From Viscum album (lineage: Eukaryota > Streptophyta > Magnoliopsida > Santalales > Viscaceae): a stretch of 64,000 nucleotides of DNA. Where the stretch lies: positions 1,152,858,050 through 1,152,922,049 of the forward strand of contig OY728165.1 in assembly GCA_963277665.1 (NCBI GenBank), read 5' to 3'. Made by a program: the position numbers and the translations under genes. The first letter of the stretch is position 1. Each line of letters starts with the position of its first letter. The notes beneath the pieces are model-generated. The model had not been told where the DNA came from and searched no databases. It saw only the letters and a program-made list of their open reading frames with translations. Shown one piece after another: positions 50,175 to 62,791 of this stretch.

Positions 50175-51168
50175 CACTTATTTGTGGTTATCGATGTAGT
50201 GTCAACAACTTGTCTCTTTTTGGTTAATTACCTTGTTTCTAGACAGTAATCTTATTTGTTACTAAACACCATCTACGGTTGATGAGAAAGGATCACAAGG
50301 GGATACACCCCATGGGTTTCCATTTATCATAATTAAAATTCATATGTATTTATTTATTGGATTTAATATTAATATCAAGGATAAGGAATAATTTTATTCA
50401 TTATTTATCGATACCGTATATTTATTTTACTTAATATTTAAATAATAATAATTTTCTAGTGTGTCCTTGAAATATTTACATTATGAATAAGTAATTAATT
50501 AAATATTTATTTATGTATTTGAAAAATTATTTGTAGTATTAGAAGACAAATATCATGCTTGGTGATAAATATTATTTTTAAATATGGTAAAATAATATCT
50601 ATCATTTCTTTAATTAGCATACATAGGGAAATAATAATAATATTATTATTATGAATATATGGTATATAGTAAAGAATGGGTTTGATATTTTATTAAGGGG
50701 ATTTTAATAATTAATTAAAATACAAAACATAACCCTGAGTCTATAAATTGAGTTTATGTAATTCTTAAGAGAATCCAATAATGAATCATTGTGAACAGGG
50801 GGATGTGATCAATAATTATCATCTTCCATCCCACATTCTTGCGAGAATGAAATTGATAAGAAATGTTGTACATGTTTGAAGAATGGTGAATTGATCTTGA
50901 TAAAAAATGACAGACTATCATTAAACCATGCTAGATCCTAAATAATTATTTGTATTGTTTTGATATCAACTGACCATGTGCAGATCACTGAAAGCGGGAT
51001 TCTACACATGGATCATAAAATAGAAGTGATATAATACAAAAAAGAATATGAAATTATAGACATATACTATAAAAAATATCTCAATAATAATTTAATCATT
51101 ATTCTTGATTAATTATATTAATAAAAAATGATACAAAAAATATTCTCAAGGATCCAGTGACTTTGTAG
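50175..51168 (-). repeat. D 5' LTR, part 2 (5' portion)
   Basis: It resumes the decayed D LTR after E2. The right limit is placed at 51168, where TTAATTATATTAATAAAAAATG...TATTCTCAAG...TTTGTAG aligns with TTAATAAATATTAATTAATATG...TATTCTTTATTT...TGTTACAT at the E1 LTR end. The resulting total LTR length of about 4.1 kb fits the family. Base-level similarity is weak. Confidence 0.38.
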
Positions 51169-52804
51169 CCTATATTATATTGGAAACATATTATTTCTCA
51201 AGAAATTCAAATAATCTTTAATATAAATATGGGCAATTTAATATAATAATCACTAAGTGGAGATCAGTTATGATAAAATATTCCATTATTCCTTGAACCG
51301 AAAATATTTACGAATGAATTCCCATTCAAATTTATATTTGTTTATGTGATTCTTCAATATGCCACATTTAAAAACTAATATTCATTTCATGTTTTAATTC
51401 ATCATTTAACTTTATTACAAATATATTATTCCTATTAATTGTTTATCACAAATATTACCAAGTTCAATTATAGATTAAATAGATTTACATATAAATATCT
51501 CATTCTAAGGATGTTCATGTGTCATTATTCATTACATAAGGATGTTCTCATGGATGTTGGGTCTTCATCAAATTATTACACAACCCATGGAATATATGTT
51601 TCACATGTAGAGTGTCAATGGAGGAACATCAATTGTTATACAATACATCAAATGTTTTGACTACTTGTTATGTAGTTTAAGTCTTCTAAATATATCAAAA
51701 AAAGTTTAAAACATTGTTATATAATCATTAATATTCATTTACATAATACACGATGCATAGAAATTGGAAACTATGTCACTATAAGTACCTTCAATATTTC
51801 ATTTGTATATGGAATCTACATTCTATTTTATTTAAGAAGTACTCATTGATTTCATTGGTGTGTATTGTGGATATTTGGTAATGAGAAGTAAATATTGTGA
51901 GACAAGATTTTATATCCAATTTACATTAATTTTTTAAATAGATATAATAAATTTAATTAATTAATCTTTAATAATTATCAATATCTACAAAGTGGGGCAT
52001 TATGATTAATGTAAATATTTACTCCTTATCATTTCTATTATATTAAAACAATAGTTAATTATATATCATATTAGGGAATTTAATAATGATTCCTTTTTAA
52101 CTAAAGTCTCAATTCATTAATTTTAATAGGATACATAATTAGAATATATAACATGTTTCATTAATGGGGTCTCACCCACCATAAATTCATGAGACATTCC
52201 ATTAAAACAATATGTTATATGAGTGCATTGTTTTTAATAATAAATACAATGTAGTTTCTCTAGGTAATTATAACATTACTTCCAAATTTAATTTTTGGAA
52301 CAATTTTAATTAGTTTAAAATAATATAAAATTATTTTCTTTATAATCATAGAAGATAATAATTTCAATATAATTGGTTAAAATAAGATAAAATGAATTAA
52401 TTTATTTATTAGTTAAATATTTAAAATAATTCCTGCACATTTTTTCATATTAAAAAACAAATTTAAATGATTTACAAATTTTTTATTTAAATTCATAACC
52501 GTTACTTGTGCACAATCAAATATGATCTTTAAGAGACATATTCAAGTACTAGTTTTCACTAATTTAATTTTTTTACATGGTTTTGAAAATAATTATTATT
52601 AAATTAAATATGTTGTATTTTGTGACATCCATCCCTCTTTTATTATGTGAAAAATGGGTATCCAAGGTTTGTTTATGAAATTTCATTTAATGAATCCTTG
52701 CTTTCCCCTCAACTACTTATCATTTATAATTTTTTTTAATGAAAAGAAAATCTAATGGACCTTGGAGAAATTTTTAATTGTAGATGAAGCAAATAAATTT
52801 CATT
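51169..52804. other. AT-rich DNA between D and E4
   Basis: No gene or motif recognised. TGTGACATCCATCCC at about 52621 resembles a plus-strand LTR start but has no supporting purine tract or partner. The frame 51439-51660 looks like chance. Confidence 0.35.
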
Positions 52805-54747
52805 TGTATCCTCCCACTCCTCACTCATTGGCTTGGGAAGGGGTTGTGGGTGTTACATTCCTTAGGTGATAACCACAAGATAACAATGTCTTGAAATAAA
52901 TTCCATGTTTTTCATAAAACATTTGGGGAATGAATTTGACCTTATAAAATAAAATAACTAAACCATGATAATCATTATTAAAAAACTCAATATTATGTAT
53001 GATTATAAAATTCCACACAACCAAATATAACTGAACTAAACAACACAAATCCACGTACAAGCAAGAAATATGTTCCTTAATTAATAGAAACCAAATAAAC
53101 AAAATCCAAACAAAATAAAGGGAACAAACCAGTATATCCTGACTAACTCCATGCTCCTACATGAAAATACATTCCCAAAATATTATTATTTTAACAAAAG
53201 AACTGATTTACCATACCATTAATTGTGTCCTATATATGGAATCAACAAATTCACAATAGTTTCCACAATGTGGGTGAGTTTAAACTCAGTAGGATTTCCC
53301 TAGGAATTCCGAACCCACTCAACTAGAAAAGTAATTATTATAATGTTTATATAAAAATTTTAAATGAATTTAAAATAATTTATATAATAAGAAAAACAAT
53401 TACAGAAGTCAAATAACTATTTCATGGATTGAATTAAATCATGAGATTAAACCCCGGTAAAATCTATTTTCATACCCATTCCACACATATCAATACCCAC
53501 ACATCCCCACATGCATTCCTATGTAAAAGATACATAATACTATGAATTCTATAATAATTCCACTATGTCATTATAAGGTATCCATTTTTATGTTCCCCAA
53601 TTGAACACAGCCCTTTAAAAGTGTCAGTTCTAATTAAAATGAACACACATCAATGATGTAGGGAAAACCCATATGGATCTATTTCACATAAAATATTTTT
53701 GTCATTAAATAAAATCCACAACCACTATTTATATATGAAATATAAACAATATTTTTTTAATCAGTATTATAAAATTATAATTTAGGATCCCATTTCCAAA
53801 AACCCATCCATTATACAAAATTTTCCTTAATTATCTCAATATATGATTTTAACAATAATCTATTTTTAATTTAAAATTAAATTAATGAAAACATGATAAA
53901 TACTATATTATATTTCAATTTTTAAATAGTTTTAATTAAATTAAAAGACACGCACTTTAGAAACATATGTGATACAAATAATTACATAACTATTTTATAG
54001 ATCTGATCATGATAAAAAATTCAACCATAGATGCTATGATAAATACTCACGACACCCATAGCAGAAGATGGGTATATACACAATACATGTGATCTATGGT
54101 TCTGGGAACGGTAAAGTGAATGATTAAATGATTATTAACCATGATTAGATATATATCAATGAATTTAGATCTCAAATAATATTTGATTCATTTACAGAAT
54201 GATCCTAGATAGGAAAAAATTATCTCCCGAACCATTGGAGAAAAGAAATATTTAGTATGGATAGATTATGGAAAAATAAGTTCTTAAGGATCCAGAATGA
54301 GTTAGACCGATAAATTTAAGTTTCTTGACTAGACGATGTCTAGTTAGGGAATGTGGTTGGTAAAACCATGAGTCAACCATGTGTTTGCTACAATAATTAG
54401 CTAACACATGGCATGGTTTTTTCCCAAACTTGGACAAACCATATACCGAACATGTTGAAGCCACATTATCATATAATAGTAGCCTCACACTGTTTATCCA
54501 TAAATTAAGAATGGTTTGGCCAAACCATAAACCCACTGTGCACCTGCCCAGTGACCATTGTATCATATTTAATAGTTTCCTAGATATTCTGCAAGGACTC
54601 AACTAACCATGTTCAAACTATGCACCAATATAAAAGTCTCCAAGGCAAGTAAAAAATCATCCAAACAACCAAAAAAATAACCCAAAATTTATATACACAT
54701 AAAGTATATAAATAATGGTATAATTCCATAACACTAGGGGTGCTACA
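52805..54747 (-). repeat. E4 3' LTR
   Basis: On the minus strand it starts TGTAGCACCCCTAG at 54747 and ends GGGAGGATACA at 52805 (1943 bp). It is homologous to the E3 LTR (59067-61039). The best block is 53255-53335, read inverted, against 60520-60600 (GGGTTCGGAATTCCTAGGGAAATCCTAC with GGGTTGGGAAGTCATCGGGGAAAACCTAC, then a shared ACTCACCC). AAACCATG-type palindrome remnants lie at 54300-54560. The open frames 52821-53102 and 54252-54602 are by-products. Confidence 0.65.
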
Positions 54748-54761
54748 TTTTCCACCAAATT
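54748..54761 (-). other. E4 polypurine tract
   Basis: Minus strand ATTTGGTGGAAAA immediately before the LTR start TGTAGCACCC. Confidence 0.6.
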
Positions 54762-54789
54762 ATTATTTATATCCCTAATAAGTTGAATA

Positions 54790-57640
54790 CCATATTTTTT
54801 ATGGAAGTGTTTCAGAATATTTTACTATGTTTTCATTTCATGATTCAAATTTTTCTCCTCATTCCAACAATGGTTTTTTAAACCCCACAGTAGAATAATT
54901 ATTTTCCAAGATAAGGATTTCTCTAGCCTATCCAAAAACTGTACCAACACATGAACCAATGTATAATCCATCATTAGGTAAACATGATCTCATTGAATCA
55001 ATTGGACTGGATTATATTGATATTTAGTAAATAGAGAAACATGGAAAACATTCTATACTTAATGAAATTGTGGAATAAAAATCCATCAATATTTGACCAC
55101 ATAAACTTATTAATGTTTCACAGAAGGTAAAATGTATTGAGGACATAACATTCCCTTCATATGAAATTGAGGATCTCCTCACCTCGGAGAGACTATCAAG
55201 AAGAAATGATCAGTATCATAAAATTAAAATGGTTATAGAAAATGATCTTCATATGATTTATGATAACTGTGATCCATCATTAATCATTTTCTATACAAAT
55301 AAATCGTCACCATTTTTTTCATATGGCCTCGACCAACTAGTAAATTATCACATAATTACACCCAAAAAGTGTATATCAATAATGATATATATTCAATGAT
55401 TAATAATTATCTGTATATATCGACACCTTATAATGTTTGTTGTATGAGAAGTCTACTAATAGTATATGATCCTCCCATTACCAAACAAAAAACATTACTC
55501 AATCCATATGCATGACCTCTAATCTTTTGATCATCACTTTGGATTTTATATCATTTTAAGGATGATATACCACCATTTTAGTCAAATAAGTCCCAATCAA
55601 ATAATTTGTGGATTTCTAAACATGATAAATAAATTTGTTATCTCGATAAGATACAATTGAAACTTAAAATACATTAACCTTTATAACTTCATTGATATAT
55701 ATTTTTTACAATTCCATCAATGTATAATATTTATGAATAGTAATAAAATCATCCAACATTATGAGAAGATCCAAAATTTTCCATATAGAATATATTTTTC
55801 TAAATTTTCATGGTAAATTTTTCAAATAATCCTTGGTTATCTACTCAAATTTTCACATAGGAATCTATATATACTACAGAATGGAATCTAGTAATTCAAG
55901 GTCTTCCTTTACTTACTTATACGGGAGGAAGATCAAAACAAATCCAAATTCATCCCTTTTAATTAAACCCACAAAAAATAACCATTCATCATTAAATATA
56001 AAATATATATATATATAGTGTATTCTTCGATTAACAGAACATTTCGAATCACATTATGAATTATGGTTTTTTTTCAAACAAAGGTAGAATGATCTGATGT
56101 TTAAAAAGATAATTTAAACTATATTCCTGCTTCAATTTATAAGCGGTCTTTTAATAATTGAGTTTGGATCTTGTTTAAACACATTATTGATTGATTATCT
56201 GAGCCTCTCTTATATGAAAAACAAATGAGGAATAAAATTAACTAGGATTGTAATTATTACGTCACCTCGATATGTACAATCATGGTGGTTATTTGTTATA
56301 ACATACATTATCTTAAACTAATTTGTAGATTATTTAGTGAATAGGTTATATGAATTTATTTTTAATGAATCCTCCATTGAGTTACCAATATTTAGTGGAT
56401 AAATAATGAAATATCAAAATATTTTAATTCATTACATCCATTTATTTTCAATAGACATTATTCCCTTTGTGAGTAAATGTGTTTTATTCTCTTAAAGTCC
56501 TTATACATCATATATTTTATACTAAAACGTTAATGATTCCATATAATCAAATCATATACTTATATAGATAATTATATATCATTTTTATGTAGTTCTTATC
56601 ATGAAACCATAACTACCATGACTTACAAAAAACAACATGATTTATCTTCATTAGAAAATTTCCAATCTAGATCTTGATGTATCATATTAGACTATAAATC
56701 CATTTCCAGACTCTATACATTTCATGATGGGTCATGATGTATTTATAACCTTAAACAATAGAAAATAATTATAAAATTAATTATTCCACAAGAATGAAGC
56801 TCGTTTACTTGTAAAAATATTTCATCAATGATTCCAGATGCGAAAAATCATTTTCAAAATGTACGTATTACCCCAACAAAAAATAAGCTACCTATCTCAT
56901 ATACAATATTTAATATTTTACTAGATATAATACCTTCTATATTATCGAGATCCTCAAAAATATCTTTTTGAGAAATGACATGAAATAGTTAATTTGCAAA
57001 TTTTTTCTATAAATTTCACTTTGATAACATGGAATACAAACAATGATCTTTCAAGATAACCATGACTATTAAAAATATTTGTCATGATACAACATTTCTC
57101 TGAAAGCCTTTGTGTCTCATCCTTAAATCCCATAAAAAAGAATCAATATTTATATTAGATAGATTTTTTGGTGATTCAAAAGAAATGAAAAGTGGATTCA
57201 TAAAACTAAAATTCATAAAAACAAACTCATTACGTAAACGTCTTCTTCAACAGCCTGTCATTAGAATATCCTCATTTTAAATAGGCAGCTGGTGATACCA
57301 ATTACATATTTCAATTTATAAAACCCATTGTTGGCCTTTAATTTATTAAAAATATAATCATTGTGTATAAGTTAATGTTTCTTCTTTTTCATAACATGTT
57401 TAAGCTTACAATAATCTATATTAAATTTTGATTTCAATAATACTTATTTATAGACAGGTATGGTTCTTCATATCGATACATTCCCAGTCATATGAAATAT
57501 TTACTTTCCCTCTCTTCTAACCAATACGTCAATTCTCACAATTATGTTTCTACCATTACGTAATATTGATTGTAAATTTGACTATTCCATGTTAGTAGGT
57601 CAATCATAAATTCCAATTCTATTTGGGGTGGAATGTAACA
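54790..57640 (-). pseudogene. E4 pol relic: RT, RNase H, integrase, chromodomain
   Basis: Minus-strand fragments in the correct order: IELEFMIDLLTWNS at about 57622 (pre-RT segment), KFNIDYCKLKHVMKKKK at 57380-57427 (aligns with LCIDYRKLN-V-IKN of RT), and EDILMTG...NEFVFMNFSFMN at 57180-57291 (aligns with EDI-KTAF...YEFVFMPFGLMN). Integrase gives a RDNKFISSMFRN-type piece near 55600, WEDHILLVDFSYNKHY at 55412-55477 and SYHKSYEDHF...FFLIVSPR at 55150-55268. A chromodomain trace LLWGLKNHCWNEEKNLNHEMKT lies near 54830-54900. Many stops and substitutions show long inactivity. Confidence 0.7.
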
Positions 57641-59066
57641 TCCGGATGTAAATTAATATTATTTATATTTTTAATAACATACAACACTAAATATATATTT
57701 TTTATAAGAAAAAACAACAATTTTCTAACATTATATTAAATGACATGTTAATTGGGTACTACAAGCAAAACATATATTTTTCTGTGGTGCACACAACACT
57801 TTGTTTGAATTTTATGACACACAATACAAAGTCCCTTAGATAAATTGTGTCACATGCAAGAATGAGTTTTACCAATCCATAATATACTATTAATAGTATT
57901 TTTGAAATATTATTACTATTATCTCATAGCCATTATAATGAATGATATTAAATATATTGAATAAATTATAAAATAATGGTTTTAAAATTTATATAATATG
58001 AATCTTTTGGTTATGAATTACTTTTACATATAGTTAAGAACTATTTTAGAATAAATAAATTGCATTTATAAAAAACTACTTTTCTATCTAAAAACCTCAT
58101 TTTACCATAATAAATTAATCAAAACACATTTGAGGAATGTTTTTAATAAATTTTATTTATTAAATATTAAATATAAATATTATTTGAGACTCATAAAAAA
58201 TATTTTATAGTCATAATATATGAATAAATTAAACATTATGAAAAATGATATATTTTTTTCAAATGATAATTTTACCGCCTTTTATTAGAGAAACCATATT
58301 ATTTCTAATAGTTTAAATTTTATTTTTATATATTAAAAATAATCATCAATGTTTAATAAGTAATATCAAAATTATCATTTGTTGAATATTTGAAATTTTT
58401 ATGAGATGTTTCATTTTTTGATGAATATTGAAAATACTAAATTTTAATTGATTTTTTTTCTTCTAATTTTTTTCTATAAAAAAATTTATTTTTTAAGGTT
58501 TTAAAGTATAATTATTTCAATTTTACGTATATTTATCCTCTTTAGGTTATTAAAATCTATTTCTAATGAATTTTATATAGACGTTTTCAAACATTTGAAC
58601 ATTGTTTTACATTAAAAACATGTACTCTCGACCTGTCAACATTATAAATTTAAAATTAATTTCTACCACATTTAAGGAAAAAAATTAGGAAAATTGTTTT
58701 CATATTTTTAGTTTAATAATTAATTTCTAATAATTTATTTTTTTCTTTTGAACCAAAATATATTTGAATGTAATTAAAATTCATCAATTTCAATATGGAA
58801 ACAACAAGCTAACTAAATGATTAAACAAACAATATAAAGTGTAAAAAGACACATAACACTTCTAAAAAATATTTTCAAGAAACATTTATACCATAAATAA
58901 TATATTTATCTTTAATGGTCACTTTTATACCCATTTGTGATATTTAAATCATGTGAATAACCCAAATATTTTCTAGAATGTCGAAGGTGTCCTTTTCTCC
59001 ACTTATTAAAGGCCTCATTTACTGTCACTCTCTTCAAACCATAAAATACCTTAAAATTAGTATATC
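57641..59066. other. AT-rich DNA between E4 pol and E3 LTR
   Basis: E4 gag and protease would be expected here, but I could not recognise protease or zinc-knuckle motifs. There are long A/T runs and no open frame of note. Confidence 0.35.
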
Positions 59067-61039
59067 TGTAGTACCCACGGTTTCTGAATAGTAACCCTTG
59101 TTTTATGCTTTTTATGTTTATAATCTAGATGGGAGATAGTCAGAGGATGTTTGGGAGACATTTAAAGAGAAAAAGGGAAAGATGTGGGGACACATGGGCT
59201 GTGCATGGTTTTCCAAACCGTGTGGAAGCCGTGTAGGTGATGGTTTCTTGGACAGAGGAGAGTATACGGTGTGCACACGGTTTGGTCAAACCAAGTGATG
59301 AGGCTGTGCATGGAGAATGGGAAAGGATGATGATAACACACAGTTAGTGCACGGTTTGTTAAACCGTGCGGACAAACCATGCGGTCACATAATGTTAGAT
59401 CCTAAAATTTTGGATCTAACTCATTTTTCCTTTATGTGCCTTGATTTAACCTCCTATGCGGCCCTAACTTGGTATTACTCTCCCTTGAAGGTTGGAGGAC
59501 TTCCTCAAGGCATTCCGGAGGTGATTCGAATGGTTCTCTTGATGAATCGAATTCAGAACCTTAATGTATGTGATCGTTCATGATGGTTTCTTAGATCTAC
59601 ATAGATCTACTTCTCCCCTTCTCTAGTATTCTTAGATATACCCAAGTTATGGGTAGAATTAAGCATGTTGAGGCCAAATATGACAATATTTGGTCTTGTA
59701 TGTGTTAGGAGGAGTGATCTAAGAAGGATTCTTGGAGTTTTGACATAGTGTTCTTGAGCGTTATTCGACCGTTGGTTGGATTCGCCCAAATTATTGAGGT
59801 AGGTGGATTCACTCTGGATTCCACTTTCTTATAAATTAAAGGAATAGTTCATATTTATTTAGCTGATTGGTTTTGATTATGAAATTGTGTTTCAAAGCAT
59901 GTTATAAATCTTCTTTAGTGATGATTTATGGGTTTTGATGGAATTGTGGAAATTGAAATAATGGATTGTGAAATGTGATTGGGTTCCTTGATTTTAAAAT
60001 GTTGATTTTAGAATATGGATTTTCTAGATTTGGAATATGGTTGGAGGGAAAAAGTGTTTCAATAAAAGGGTTGTTTTATTGAAATGGTTTTGGCATGGAT
60101 GAAATGGTGTGGTTCTTGGGCATACTTGGTGTGTGTTCATATTCCATTTATAAGGCTTGGTTGAAAAATGAACTTGTGCTCGGTGCAAAAAGTGTAATGG
60201 AACATGGGGAATATTACCTTGTGAAGACTTGTTATATCGACGAGAGACCTCTAATGAGTATGGAACTGTCATAATGATGCATGCATTGGTTATGATGTGA
60301 TTATGTGGAATGAAGTGTTTTTTGAAAGGTGGAAATGTGGTTTTGATTTGGGAAATTGGTTTTGTTTCTTTTCATGGAATAGATGGTTTTTGGTTGGATG
60401 AATGGTTTTGTTAGAAAAATGGATTTCATATGAAACATGTAATATTGTGAATTATTTTGGAACTATTTTATATAAATTGTTTCATATAAATGTTCTAACA
60501 TGTTATATCCTATAGGCATGGGTTGGGAAGTCATCGGGGAAAACCTACGGACTTTCATTACTCACCCCATGCATTGGAACATTGGTGATTTTACAGATTT
60601 CATTTACTAGGATGTTGGCAAGGTAATGGTGGCACATGTGTTTATGACTACATAGTGATTTCATGAGGTATTGGTAGATTTGTAGCATGGAGCTAGTGGA
60701 GCCTTAGAGTCTTTTTTGTCTTTGAGTCTGGATTGTTGTCTTTCCGTTGATTCCGCTGTTTTAGTTTTGGTTTACACTGTTAAACATTGGTTGGTTTAAA
60801 ATGGAATATATGGATGGACTATCTTGTTTTTAAATCATGCATCATATAGTGTTTCTTAGGAGATTTTCGTTTAGTTTTCATTGTTTTTGGTTGTTTTCAT
60901 TAAAATGGTAAATCGTCCCCCATATGTTTTGAAACCCTTAGGAATTTATTGCCAGCCTTTGGTGCCTTGGGGATGTCTCTTAAGGCCAAGTTATGACTTA
61001 TTGAGCTCTCAATCCAATGAGAATTGGCCGGTCATTACA
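59067..61039 (+). repeat. E3 5' LTR
   Basis: Starts TGTAGTACCCACGG and ends CCGGTCATTACA (1973 bp; the E4 copy is 1943 bp). The U3-like region at 59190-59400 holds several palindromes built on a GGTTT/AAACC core. The open frames 59162-59380, 59317-59583, 60024-60272 and 60881-61126 show no recognisable protein. Confidence 0.65.
59195..59395. repeat. Palindrome cluster in E3 LTR
   Basis: Dispersed CATGGTTT/AAACCGTG-type inverted repeats. The best is 59349-59369, with 9-bp perfect arms GCACGGTTT and AAACCGTGC around GTT. Another is GGTTTG/CAAACC near 59279-59292. Confidence 0.7.
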
Positions 61040-61040
61040 A

Positions 61041-61058
61041 ATTGTATCAGTCTGGTCC
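61041..61058 (+). other. E3 primer-binding site (decayed)
   Basis: ATTGTATCAGTCTGGTCC follows the LTR end after one base. It matches the TTGGTATCAGAGC-type initiator Met-tRNA site with a few substitutions. Confidence 0.55.
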
Positions 61059-61642
61059 TTCTTTTGAGGTACAAATGGTACCAGCTTATAGGGTCCTTGC
61101 CCAACAAGTGGCCATTGATGTTCTAGGTCTTGGAGATGAAATTCCTTCTTGACTATACCTTTGGTTGGAATCTTAGAAAGGATTAGGATTTTGGGAACTT
61201 GAAATGTATAGAATAAAAGGACATAGCTCACCCCTTTATGCTGAACTTCATGTTACTAGGGTGTTGGGTACTTAAGTGTTTTGGATACGCTTCTAGAATT
61301 TTGGAAATCTCATTGTCATGGGTTTAGCCAATGAGATGAGCATGACATGCATTTTAGAGGAATGACTTCCCATAAGGATTGCATATATCATTTTGATAAA
61401 TGGATTATGGTTTGATTCAAAAGCTTGATTTCTAAAAATATCAAGCATGTTTTCAAATGAATGATTTTGAAAAGATAATGGTTGATGTATTTTGAAAATA
61501 GATTGATTTTCATATGAATGAAAAGACTTGTTTTAGAAATGGTTTAGAATCAATGTTGTGATGGTGATGTGATAGAAATTGATATGCTAAGACTACAGTT
61601 GATAGGATGTGAGACTAATGACGTGCATTGTTTGAATAGAAA

Positions 61643-62600
61643 ATGGCACCCGTTAGATGTCGTAGAAACCAAACGGAAGAGGTTGTGGAGAATGTGGTCA
61701 CACCTGAGCCACCGGTGAACCAACAACTAGTGCAAAGTATAGTTCAAGCGTTCCAGGCTATGAACACGGGGAATCTAAGGAATGAGTCAAGGCATGTAGA
61801 CCATTCCGTCTAGTTCCAAAAGCAGAACCAACCAATCTTTTGGGGTGATTATGAACCAGAAAAGATGGAGGCGTGGCTTAGAAGGATGAATCGTATCGTC
61901 AATTTCATCGGCACACCAGTAGAGCTGAAAGTAAATCTAGCTATGTATATGCTGGAGGATCTTGCATGACAGTGGCGAGAGCTGGTGGAACAGGCTCTGG
62001 TGGATCAAGGCATGAGCTGGGAGGAATTTGAGGAATTGTATAATAAAAAATTATATCCTCACACATTCAAGATCCAGAGGACAACTGACTTTTTCAGCCT
62101 AAAGCAGGATAATCTCACTATCACGGAGTATACGGAAAAATTCATGATTTTTGTATGCTTTTCACTGGAGGTTGCTACAAGTGTGCCGCTGAAGACAAAC
62201 AATTTTGAATCAGGGTTGCGACAGGAGATTTGCTCGAAAATAGTTGTGCTCGGTATTATGGATTATACAGAGATGGTAAACATAGAATCAATAGCTGAAA
62301 GAGACATCATAGGAGTTATGGGAGGAGGATGTATGATGATACCCATTTTAATGGGTGGGAACTCTAATGCCAGAAACAAGCAGAAGAGGTACACCTACTT
62401 CCAAGGTGGGAGTGCAAATCAGAATCAAATCGCTAGATCAGTAAATCATCATCCACGACCCATGATGAATGTCGGGTGTTTTCAATGTTGTTCAATTGAT
62501 CACATGAAAGTAAAATGTACAGTACCACCGAAATCATGTCACAATTGAAACACGATAGGGAATCTTCAGTGATATTGTCACAGTGATCCGAGGTTGGGTG
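61643..62600 (+). pseudogene. E3 gag with two zinc knuckles
   Basis: Start at 61643 (MAPVRCRRNQTEEVVENV). The frame holds IFWGDYEPEKMEAWLRRMNR, MYMLEDLA, WEEFEELYNKKLYP and LTITEYTEKF, the usual capsid landmarks. In-frame stops occur after HSV (about 61811) and after MLEDLA, where a Trp codon would be normal. The long open part is 61985-62548. The first knuckle is intact (CFQCCSIDHMKVKC). The second (CHN, stop, NTIGNLQ, stop, YC) lost one Cys, the His and its reading frame continuity. Confidence 0.8.
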
Positions 62601-62791
62601 TGCGTGACACTACCCAGGCATCGCAAGCATCCTATGCTTCGAAAGGACGAGGACAGAAAAATCAGTCTCGCCAACAAAAAAGAGCTAGTTATTCTGATTC
62701 CAGGAATACCATGAGTCCTCATAAAGGGAAATCTCAACAAAGTAATAAAGATCAAAGTGCAGCAACAATGTAATTTTATGGAGCAGAACAG

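Larger units (their letters stand above)
14500..51168 (-). mobile_element. D: very old nested Ty3/Gypsy element, split by E1 and E2
   Basis: Segments outside E1 and E2 align in order with the E1 family, all on the minus strand. The 3' LTR runs from about 14.5 to 18.56 kb. The interior is 18564-19333 plus 31625-35356, about 4.5 kb in total against 4.65 kb in E1. The 5' LTR is 35357-38469 plus 50175-51168, about 4.1 kb against 3.8 to 4.4 kb in relatives. Removing E1 and E2 therefore restores a standard LTR-interior-LTR layout of the right size. Evidence is by-eye alignment of several blocks at low identity, with approximate ends. D must predate both insertions. Confidence 0.55.
52805..57640 (-). 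mobile_element. E4: decayed Ty3/Gypsy chromovirus, 5' part not found
   Basis: A minus-strand 3' LTR (52805-54747) is preceded by a purine tract and a collinear but stop-ridden pol relic (54790-57640). The relic's span of about 2.85 kb equals the RT-to-chromodomain span of E1, so pol is decayed but not deleted. Gag, protease and 5' LTR were not identified. They may lie unrecognised in 57641-59066 and beyond the E3 insertion, outside the window. Confidence 0.65.

Noticed and set aside
50171..50249. Open frame crossing the E2 right boundary (HHLFVVIDVVSTTCLF...)
   Set aside because: It resembles integrase IWVIVD loosely, but the position falls in the D LTR, continues from LTR sequence and has no further integrase motifs.
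49977..50249. Open frames shared by both E2 LTRs (41597-41848, 40797-41063, 49177-49542)
   Set aside because: They are LTR sequence with internal repeats; the frames differ between copies and match no known domain.
52621..52640. TGTGACATCCATCCC resembling a plus-strand LTR start
   Set aside because: No purine tract directly before it, no matching second copy and no target duplication.
57285..57305. GGTGATACCAAT resembling a reverse-complement primer-binding site for E4
   Set aside because: On the minus strand it encodes a Tyr-His-Gln-Leu-type RT segment and lies between readable RT pieces, so it is coding relic and not an LTR junction.
57625..57650. TTTGGGGTGGAATGTAACATCC resembling a polypurine tract plus plus-strand LTR start
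   Set aside because: Read on the minus strand it continues the pre-RT segment (Pro-Pro then IELEF), and E3 has the same coding context. No LTR partner was found.
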